Shown here: piece by piece, positions 1 through 4,572 of the stretch | How the letters are laid out: every line of letters starts with the position of its first letter | How positions within the stretch are numbered: the first letter of the stretch is position 1 | Notes under the pieces: model-generated | Databases searched by the model: none | What the model saw: only the letters and a program-made list of their open reading frames with translations | What the model was told of the DNA's origin: nothing | Position numbers and translations under genes: made by a program | Assembly (NCBI GenBank): GCA_903898975.1 | Contig: CAIUHT010000683.1 | Location: forward strand, 1-6,916 | DNA length: 6,916 nt | Direction of reading: 5' to 3' | From: an uncultured Planctomycetaceae bacterium | Lineage (GTDB): Bacteria > Planctomycetota > Planctomycetia > Planctomycetales > Planctomycetaceae

Positions 1-99
1 CATCCGGCTTCCATCGCGCCGGTTCGCCACTGGCACCCGTTCCTGACACTCCTGCTCCTTCACTTCGTACTCACCGCAGAGCGGAAACCGCTTCCATGA
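1..99 (+). CDS. Possible 3' end of an upstream gene, cut by the window edge
   Basis: Frame 1 is open from the first base to a TGA at 97-99. That TGA overlaps the ATG of the next gene (96-98) in the classic ATGA arrangement of translationally coupled genes. The visible 32 residues include a hydrophobic stretch (FLTLLLLHFVL, roughly residues 14-24) followed by a short polar tail. This could be the last membrane segment of a membrane protein. About two thirds of the codons end in G or C, which is compatible with coding but not decisive over so short a stretch. Frame 3 is also open here, in frame with the oxidoreductase, so chance cannot be excluded. No family can be named. Confidence 0.3.
   Translation, partial: HPASIAPVRHWHPFLTLLLLHFVLTAERKPLP
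80..92 (+). promoter_or_regulatory. Small perfect hairpin in place of a ribosome-binding site
   Basis: AGCGG-AAA-CCGCT forms a 5-bp stem with a 3-base loop, ending three bases before the ATG at 96. No purine-rich Shine-Dalgarno is visible in the region. A stem here would sit in the ribosome footprint and could limit independent initiation. Ribosomes arriving from an overlapping upstream frame would melt it. This is suggestive only; such short stems are common by chance in GC-rich DNA. Confidence 0.22.
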
Positions 100-1157
100 A
101 AGAAAAACTGGTTCGCGTCGGGTTTGTCGGCGCTGGCGAAAACACCCGGCGACGTCATATCCCCGGCTTTCGCGCACAGAGTGGCGTGGAATTGGTTTCG
201 GTCGCCAACCGGACTGTCGAGTCGGCCCGCCGGGTCTCGCAGGAATTTGGGATCCCTCGCGTCTTCGACAACTGGCGCGACCTGGTCAACGACCCCGGCA
301 TCGACGCCGTCTGCGTTGGAACCTGGCCCAACCTGCACTGTGAAGTCACCATTGCGGCGCTCAATGCTGGCAAGCACGTGCTGTGCGAGGCCCGCATGGC
401 CCGCAACGCCCACGAAGCCCACCAGATGCTCATGGCCGCCCAGGCCCATCCCGGCCTCATCGCCCAGGTGGTTCCCAGCCCTTTCGGTCTCGTGCATGAC
501 CGCTACCTGAGAAAACTCATCGACGACCGCTACCTCGGTGAGCTTCGCGAAGTGGTCGTCATCTCGGCCGATGACGCCGCGTGGGACTATACCCAACTTC
601 TCCACTGGCGGCAGGAAATCGAGATCAGCGGTTTCAACATGCTCACCCTGGGCATCATGCACGAGACCGTCTCCCGCTGGACCCCTCCCACCATCCGCGT
701 CTTTGCCCAGACGCGCATCTTCGAACCGCGTCGACCTGGTCGCGAAAGCCAGGGACAGGTCGATGTCTCGGTTCCCGACAGCGTCCAGGTGCTGACGAAC
801 CTTGAGGGAGGGGCCCGCGGCATTTACCACATCAGTGGCATCACCCTCTTCGGGCCGGGACGCCAGATCACGCTGTACGGCAGTCGGGGGACTCTCCGCT
901 GGTCGCTCCGTGGCGATCAGGAACTTGTCGAACTGGCCCGGGCGGGCGAGACGGCGCTCAAGCCTCTCGAACTCCCTCCTGAAAAACTCGGCGGCTGGCG
1001 GGTCGAGGAGGAATTTATCTCGGCCGTTCGTGGCCTCGAGCGGGTCACCCGCACCGATTTTTCCACCGGCCTGAAATACATGGAGTTCACCGAGGCGGTC
1101 GCCCGCAGCTCGGCCCTCAACCACCCCGTCGACCTCCCCCTGAAGGCGCTGACCTGA
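96..1157 (+). CDS. Gfo/Idh/MocA family oxidoreductase (353 aa) with altered catalytic motif
   Basis: This is a predicted cytoplasmic NAD(P)-binding protein of the Gfo/Idh/MocA family, whose members usually oxidise or reduce sugars, inositols and related compounds. The N-terminal Rossmann fold begins at once with GFVGAG (residues 9-14), then RRRHIPGFR and an acidic/polar strand end at VANRT. GTWPNLHCE (75-83) and GKHVLCE (92-98) mark the end of the nucleotide-binding domain. The C-terminal alpha/beta domain holds LHWRQEIEISGFNM and MHETVSRW (about residues 169-193), then the usual large sheet with GSRGTLRW. The length is normal for the family. Where most members have the EKP motif with its catalytic lysine, this one reads E98-A99-R100. 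As I recall, CEARMA-type sequences define an uncharacterised subgroup with this same N-terminal pattern, so the loss is probably inherited rather than a sequencing error. Substrate and activity are unknown. The ATG at 96 is chosen because the Rossmann strand starts right after it. There is no clear Shine-Dalgarno; coupling to the upstream frame may supply initiation. Confidence 0.93.
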   Translation: MKEKLVRVGFVGAGENTRRRHIPGFRAQSGVELVSVANRTVESARRVSQEFGIPRVFDNWRDLVNDPGIDAVCVGTWPNLHCEVTIAALNAGKHVLCEARMARNAHEAHQMLMAAQAHPGLIAQVVPSPFGLVHDRYLRKLIDDRYLGELREVVVISADDAAWDYTQLLHWRQEIEISGFNMLTLGIMHETVSRWTPPTIRVFAQTRIFEPRRPGRESQGQVDVSVPDSVQVLTNLEGGARGIYHISGITLFGPGRQITLYGSRGTLRWSLRGDQELVELARAGETALKPLELPPEKLGGWRVEEEFISAVRGLERVTRTDFSTGLKYMEFTEAVARSSALNHPVDLPLKALT

Positions 1158-1177
1158 TCGGCCCCATGCGGGCGATC
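1156..1177 (+). terminator. Hairpin overlapping the oxidoreductase stop codon
   Basis: GATCG-(g)-CCC pairs with GGG-CGATC, giving eight base pairs with one bulged G and a five-base loop CATGC. The stem begins on the last two bases of the TGA stop. No T-tract follows, so it is not a canonical intrinsic terminator. It could be a 3' stabiliser, a pause hairpin or chance. Confidence 0.3.
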
Positions 1178-1352
1178 CAGCCGGGCAACTTCAAGACCCG
1201 CGCGGGCGCTCGCGTCCGCCGCGGAATTTGTCTGGGCTCCAACCGATTGTCGGCGGATGGTTTGGCGCATCGCATTTCAACTTTTACGCCAAGACTGTCG
1301 CGCCTTACCTGTCGCTCCATCAGCAGTGGCAATCGAGCATCTCTGAGCGAGT

Positions 1353-1436
1353 GAGGCGTGGCCAGACCCTTCACGCCAGCCCGGGCCACGCCAGCCCGGG
1401 CCACGCCAGCCCGGGACACGCCACCGCGCACGCCTC
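1353..1436. repeat. Nested inverted repeats around the tandem array
   Basis: GAGGCGTG at 1353-1360 is the exact reverse complement of CACGCCTC at 1429-1436 and so brackets the tandem array. The overlapping word GGCGTGGCC at 1355-1363 is also the exact reverse complement of GGCCACGCC at both 1384-1392 and 1399-1407. At least three mutually exclusive stems can therefore form. This resembles the general form of REP/BIME-like intergenic elements, but I cannot assign it to any known family. Confidence 0.7.
1372..1423. repeat. 15-bp tandem repeat, three full copies plus seven bases
   Basis: The unit CACGCCAGCCCGGGC starts at 1372, 1387 and 1402. The third copy ends in A instead of C, and seven bases (CACGCCA) of a fourth follow at 1417-1423. 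Each unit contains the palindrome GCCCGGGC, degenerate in the last copy. Neighbouring copies can therefore pair as 8-bp stems with 7-base CACGCCA loops (1379-1386 with 1394-1401). The repeat lies between two convergent stop codons. It may act as a transcription-end or mRNA-stabilising structure, or it may be neutral slippage-derived sequence. Confidence 0.9.
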
Positions 1437-1565
1437 CCGGCCTCCGCCACGACAGACCGGGTGACCGCCAATCGGAGTCGACGGCTTCACGCCTGGGACG
1501 CGATCGCTGCCGGGTGACCAATCGCCGGGCAGCTCATTTCAGCTCGAGAGAGTTGCCCCGCGATT

Positions 1566-1580
1566 CCACTCAGGGAGTGG
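1566..1580 (-). terminator. Hairpin one base after the PhyH stop codon
   Basis: CCACTC-(three bases)-GAGTGG is a perfect 6-bp stem. On the minus strand it begins one base after the TAA stop at 1584-1582. The sequence beyond it (AATCGCGG on the minus strand) has no T-tract, so a canonical intrinsic terminator is not supported. Its position at the end of the transcription unit is the only functional hint. Confidence 0.3.
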
Positions 1581-1581
1581 C

Positions 1582-2373
1582 TTATTGCAGCCGCCGTTGC
1601 GCGACCGCCCCAATCTGCTCGTGAGGCCATTTCTCCAGCCGGCTGTAGCTGGGGTGGCGTGTCGCCTTATACGGACTGTTGCTGCGGGCGTTGTAGCAGC
1701 AGATGAACGCCCAGCGTGGGTGATCGCTGTGGTTCTGGTCGGACCGGTGCAGCAGGTTCGAATGGAACAGCACCGCTCCTCCCGGCTCCAGCTCGCAATG
1801 CACCAGCTCGTGCCGGGCCAGGATCGCCTCCAGCCGCTCGGCATCGGCCACCCCCGTCTGGTCCCCCACCTTCCCGTGCTCCAGCCGCCCCAGGCGATGG
1901 CTCCCTCGGACCACCTGCAGGCAGCCATTGGCCCGGGTCGCCCGGTCAATCGCCAACAGGCAGCTCACCAGCCGGGGTTCGAGACAGCCATTGTGGTACC
2001 AGTACCCATAGTCCTGGTGCCACGCCCAGGCTCCCCCCACCCGGGGCTCTTTCAAGATCAGCTTGTGATGCCAGTGATAGACCTCTTCGCCCAGCACCCC
2101 CTCGGCGAGATCGACAATCCGCGCGCTCCGGCAGATCGCCGAGTAGATGTCGTCGGTCAGTTCATTCTCGACATGCAGGCGGATGCTTCCCCCCTCCCCA
2201 TCGGCGCGGCTCGCCGAGGTCGCCGCCTGGTGATCGAGCCGGGCGATCCGCGACAGGCTTTCCACCTCGTGCGGGTTGAGCAGCCCGGGCAGCAGCAGGA
2301 AACCATCCCGGTCGAACTGCTCCCGCAGCTCGGGAGTCAGGCGGCCATCAAACGGGGCGGGCATGTCACTCAC
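1582..2373 (-). CDS. Phytanoyl-CoA dioxygenase (PhyH) family Fe(II)/2-oxoglutarate-dependent oxygenase (263 aa)
   Basis: This is a predicted cytoplasmic non-haem iron oxygenase that would hydroxylate a small molecule using O2 and 2-oxoglutarate. The substrate cannot be read from sequence. The first iron ligands are H119 and D121 in WHQDYGYW. The distal iron ligand is probably H209 in LLHRSDQN, and R220 eleven residues later fits the 2-oxoglutarate carboxylate contact. K104 in WHHKLILKEP, just before the metal motif, is the usual second co-substrate contact in PhyH proteins. GCLQVVRGSH (150-159) is the typical strand-turn of the double-stranded beta-helix. RDGFLLLPGLL near residue 22 is the family's N-terminal signature. 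The length is normal and all key residues are present, so the enzyme looks active. The first codon is GTG at 2373, supported by GAGGT seven bases upstream. An ATG three codons later would be too far from that site. The gene lies 125 bases after the topoisomerase gene on the same strand. Confidence 0.92.
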   Translation of the reverse strand: MSDMPAPFDGRLTPELREQFDRDGFLLLPGLLNPHEVESLSRIARLDHQAATSASRADGEGGSIRLHVENELTDDIYSAICRSARIVDLAEGVLGEEVYHWHHKLILKEPRVGGAWAWHQDYGYWYHNGCLEPRLVSCLLAIDRATRANGCLQVVRGSHRLGRLEHGKVGDQTGVADAERLEAILARHELVHCELEPGGAVLFHSNLLHRSDQNHSDHPRWAFICCYNARSNSPYKATRHPSYSRLEKWPHEQIGAVAQRRLQ

Positions 2374-2380
2374 GGAATCG

Positions 2381-2385
2381 ACCTC
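2381..2385 (-). promoter_or_regulatory. Ribosome-binding site of the PhyH gene, favouring the GTG start
   Basis: The minus strand reads GAGGT followed by seven bases and then GTG (2373-2371). The alternative ATG at 2364-2362 would lie 16 bases from this site, so the GTG start is preferred. Confidence 0.6.
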
Positions 2386-2445
2386 ACGGGGATCAGTTCA
2401 GACCAGACAAGTTCACTTCCCGCAGACAGGCCTCAGGCAATCATC

Positions 2446-2472
2446 GGGACACGCGCGGGCGACGCCTGTCCC
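2446..2472 (-). terminator. Hairpin between the topoisomerase and PhyH genes
   Basis: GGGACA (2446-2451) pairs with TGTCCC (2467-2472). After a C/C mismatch the stem can continue with GCG/CGC around a seven-base loop. The word GACAGGC (2425-2431) offers an alternative 7-bp pairing with GCCTGTC (2464-2470). On the minus strand the stem lies about 26 bases after the topoisomerase stop. No T-tract follows. It is a weak candidate for partial termination or attenuation before the PhyH gene. Confidence 0.28.
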
Positions 2473-2480
2473 TCATCCAC

Positions 2481-2498
2481 CCGGCCGACACACGCCGG
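2481..2498 (-). terminator. Short hairpin directly after the topoisomerase stop codon
   Basis: CCGGC (2481-2485) pairs with GCCGG (2494-2498) across an eight-base loop and abuts the TGA stop at 2501-2499. It is only five base pairs and has no T-tract. It is listed because similar stems follow the other unit-ending stops. Confidence 0.2.
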
Positions 2499-4424
2499 TC
2501 AGATGTCGAGCTCTTCCTCCGAGATCAGGTTCGCTTCGCTCATGATCAGCTCATACCGCAGTGAGGGGTCTTTCCCCAGCAACTGGTCGAACGTCTTGTC
2601 GGCTTCCAGCTGGGCGTCGATATCGACCCGCAGCAGAATCCGAGTCGCCGGGCTGAGCGTCGTCTCGGCGAGATGCTGGTGGGGCATCTCACCCAAACCC
2701 TTGAACCGCATGATCTCGGGCGTCCGGTTGGCGGGCAGGGTCGCGAGGTACGCCTCCTTGTCGGCGTCACTCAGCGCGTAGTGAATCTCCTTGCCCACCG
2801 CGATCCGGTACAGCGGGGGCTGCGCCAGGAACACATGGCCGGCCCGAATCAGCTCGCGCATGTGCCGGAAGAAGAAACAGAGCAGCAGCGTCATGATGTG
2901 GTTGCCGTCACTGTCGGCATCCATCAGCAGGATGATCTTGTGGTACCGCAGGGCCCGCATGTCGAACCGCTCACCCACTCCCGTCCCCAGCGACTCAAGC
3001 AGGTCACGCAGTTCCTGGTTCACCAGCGCCTTCGCGGTCGCCAGTGATTCGGTGTTCAGGATCTTCCCCCGCAGTGGCAGGATGGCCTGCGTCTTGCCAT
3101 CCCGGCCCCGCACCGCCGTGCCACCGGCCGACTGCCCCTCCACGATGAACAACTCGCATTCTTCAGGACGGTTCGACAGGCAGTCGAACAGCTTGCCCGG
3201 CAACGTGCTCCGGCGGGTCGCCGGTGTCTTGCGACGGACCTCCAGCACGGCATCCCGGCTGGCCATCCGTGCCCGGGCCGCCAGCACCATCCGCCCGATG
3301 ATCGCGTCGGCGAGGTTGGGGTTCGAATTGAACCAGTTCTCCAGGCCGGGTCGCACCAGGCTGTCGACCTGGGCCGTGATCTCGGGGTTGTTCAGCTTTT
3401 CCTTGGTCTGCCCCTGGAACATTGGCTCGGGAACAAACACCGACAGGATCGCCACCAGCCCTTCGCGGATATCCTCGGAAGTCAGCTGAATGCCCTTCGG
3501 AATCTTGTTGTGAATCTCCAGGTAGTTCTTGACCGCCTTCACAATCGCCGACTTCAGCCCCACTTCGTGGGTCCCGCCCCCGCGGGTGCGGATGCCATTC
3601 GCGTAGCTCCGCACCTCTTCGTCGGTCGCCTCGGTCCAGCGGAGCACCACCCCAATCTTCCCCTGCGGGTCCTCGCGGTCGGCGGTGAAGACCGCTTCCG
3701 TGACAGGTTTCTTGCTTCCGTCGCCCACCAGCTTCGCCAGGTACCCCAGCAGTCCGTCGGGGTGCAGGTACTCGACCGATTCCTTCCGCACTTCGTCGTT
3801 GAACACGAGGGTCAAGCCCCCATGCACGTACGACATGTCTTCCAGCCGCTCGCGGATCACCGCCGGGTCGTACGTTGTCTTGCGGAAAATCGTGTCGTCG
3901 GGACGGAAGAAAATCGCCGTTCCCCGCCCCCGGAACGGCCGCACCTTCTGCAGCGCGGTGGTCGGGCGTCCCGCCTTGAACCGCTGAAACCACTCGTGCC
4001 CGTCACGATGCACCGTCGCGGTCATCTCGGTCGACAGGGCGTTCACCACCGATGACCCCACCCCGTGCAGCCCGCCAGAGTGGGCGTAGTTCTTGTTCGA
4101 GAATTTTCCCCCCGAGTGCAGCGTGGTGAGAATGATCTCGAGCGCTGGCCGCTTGAGCTTGGGGTGCACATCGACCGGAATCCCCCGCCCGTTGTCGCTC
4201 ACCGTCAGCGAACAGCCATCCTTGTGCAGGGTCACCACAATGCGGTCGCACTCGCCCGCCAGGTGCTCGTCGACCGAGTTGTCCACAATCTCCCACAGCA
4301 GGTGGTGCAACCCGTTCGAATCGACCGCGCCGATGTACATCGACGGGCGCTTGCGGACTGGCTCGAGCCCTTCCAGCACCTCGATGTCCCGCGCCGTGTA
4401 ACCACCCTTCGTTCCCGCACTCAT
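2499..4424 (-). CDS. parE: Type IIA DNA topoisomerase B subunit, ParE-like (641 aa)
   Basis: This is the ATPase/Toprim subunit of a DNA topoisomerase IV or gyrase, which with its A subunit (absent here) passes duplex DNA through a double-strand break. Domains in order are as follows. The GHKL ATPase has EGLEPVRKRPSMYIG, then E45 and N49 in WEIVDNS, D78 in SDNGRGIP, and SGGLHGVG (116-123). The transducer domain has QTK at 339-341. The Toprim domain has E429 and D502/D504/D506 in DADSDG. The C-terminal block has FKGLGEM (574-580). Several features fit ParE better than GyrB: FSNKNY before SGGLHGVG, KILNT after the Toprim motif, DADSDG instead of DADVDG, PPLYRIAVGKEIHYAL, and ETTL after GLGEM. 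The length matches ParE (about 630) and lacks the long insert of proteobacterial GyrB. The Toprim motif reads EGQSAGG instead of EGDSAGG. The start at 4424 is set by a perfect AAGGAGG five bases upstream. An in-frame extension to 4511 would translate a repeat. A short GyrB remains possible. Confidence 0.93.
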   Translation of the reverse strand: MSAGTKGGYTARDIEVLEGLEPVRKRPSMYIGAVDSNGLHHLLWEIVDNSVDEHLAGECDRIVVTLHKDGCSLTVSDNGRGIPVDVHPKLKRPALEIILTTLHSGGKFSNKNYAHSGGLHGVGSSVVNALSTEMTATVHRDGHEWFQRFKAGRPTTALQKVRPFRGRGTAIFFRPDDTIFRKTTYDPAVIRERLEDMSYVHGGLTLVFNDEVRKESVEYLHPDGLLGYLAKLVGDGSKKPVTEAVFTADREDPQGKIGVVLRWTEATDEEVRSYANGIRTRGGGTHEVGLKSAIVKAVKNYLEIHNKIPKGIQLTSEDIREGLVAILSVFVPEPMFQGQTKEKLNNPEITAQVDSLVRPGLENWFNSNPNLADAIIGRMVLAARARMASRDAVLEVRRKTPATRRSTLPGKLFDCLSNRPEECELFIVEGQSAGGTAVRGRDGKTQAILPLRGKILNTESLATAKALVNQELRDLLESLGTGVGERFDMRALRYHKIILLMDADSDGNHIMTLLLCFFFRHMRELIRAGHVFLAQPPLYRIAVGKEIHYALSDADKEAYLATLPANRTPEIMRFKGLGEMPHQHLAETTLSPATRILLRVDIDAQLEADKTFDQLLGKDPSLRYELIMSEANLISEEELDI

Positions 4425-4429
4425 CGTCG

Positions 4430-4436
4430 CCTCCTT
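4430..4436 (-). promoter_or_regulatory. Strong Shine-Dalgarno of the topoisomerase gene
   Basis: The minus strand reads AAGGAGG, five bases before the ATG at 4424. This is the best ribosome-binding site in the window and fixes the start against the longer in-frame reading that begins at 4511. Confidence 0.85.
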
Positions 4437-4479
4437 CGACACGAACTCGCCCCGCTCACATCCCTGCCACGCTTCATCG

Positions 4480-4515
4480 CCAATTCCACCCACCCAGCCA
4501 ATTCCACCCACCCAG
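4480..4515. repeat. 18-bp tandem repeat, two perfect copies, in the topoisomerase leader
   Basis: The unit CCAATTCCACCCACCCAG occurs at 4480-4497 and again at 4498-4515. On the minus strand, which is the sense strand of the flanking genes, each unit reads CTGGGTGGGTGGAATTGG. Two copies supply four GGG runs with loops of 1, 11 and 1 bases, so an RNA or DNA G-quadruplex is possible. The repeat lies 55 bases before the ATG of the topoisomerase gene, between it and the HlyD-like gene. Its role is unknown. Confidence 0.9.
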
Positions 4516-4528
4516 CCAGTCCCTCCAG

Positions 4529-4565
4529 CGGCTCCGTGCGACTCTCAGTCTCACGGTCTCAGCCG
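4529..4565 (-). terminator. Long imperfect hairpin after the HlyD-like gene
   Basis: The arms are CGGCT (4529-4533), CCGTG (4534-4538) and GACT (4540-4543), pairing with AGTC (4547-4550), CACGG (4552-4556) and AGCCG (4561-4565). This makes 14 base pairs with one 1x1 mismatch, one four-base bulge and a three-base loop. It starts seven bases after the TGA stop at 4575-4573. It is the best structured 3' end in the window, but no T-tract follows; the G-rich tandem repeat comes next instead. It may separate the HlyD operon from the topoisomerase gene. Confidence 0.42.
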
Positions 4566-4572
4566 GCGGGGC

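Larger units (their letters stand above)
1158..1581. other. 424-base non-coding region between convergent genes
   Basis: This region separates the 3' ends of the oxidoreductase and the PhyH gene, so it need not contain a promoter for either. The left third is unremarkable. The stretch from about 1225 to 1350 looks richer in A and T than its surroundings. The middle (1353-1436) holds the tandem and inverted repeats listed separately. Near the right end, the 10-base word CCGGGTGACC occurs twice (1457-1466 and 1510-1519), each followed closely by CAATCG. Short open frames cross the region (for example 1228-1464 plus), but none shows a recognisable protein, a good ribosome-binding site or convincing codon use. 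Confidence 0.6.

Noticed and set aside
60..1124. A 354-codon open frame on the minus strand opposite the oxidoreductase
   Set aside because: It is antisense to a clear Gfo/Idh/MocA gene, has no family motifs, and is the kind of shadow frame expected in GC-rich coding DNA.
1372..1423. The tandem repeat as a possible CRISPR array
   Set aside because: The units are directly adjacent with no spacers, and the 15-bp unit is too short for a CRISPR repeat.
1228..1464. A 78-codon plus-strand frame with a TTG start and an ASPGH repeat at its end
   Set aside because: The repeat is just the 15-bp tandem array read in frame. There is no ribosome-binding site and no recognisable protein, so it is treated as non-coding.
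1585..2781. A 398-codon plus-strand frame opposite PhyH and the end of the topoisomerase gene
   Set aside because: It runs antisense across two well-supported genes and the gap between them, and its translation has no motif.
4425..4511. An N-terminal extension of the topoisomerase by 29 residues
   Set aside because: It would translate the 18-bp repeat into a low-complexity Gly/Trp/Ile stretch. The AAGGAGG before 4424 and the normal family N-terminus favour the shorter form.
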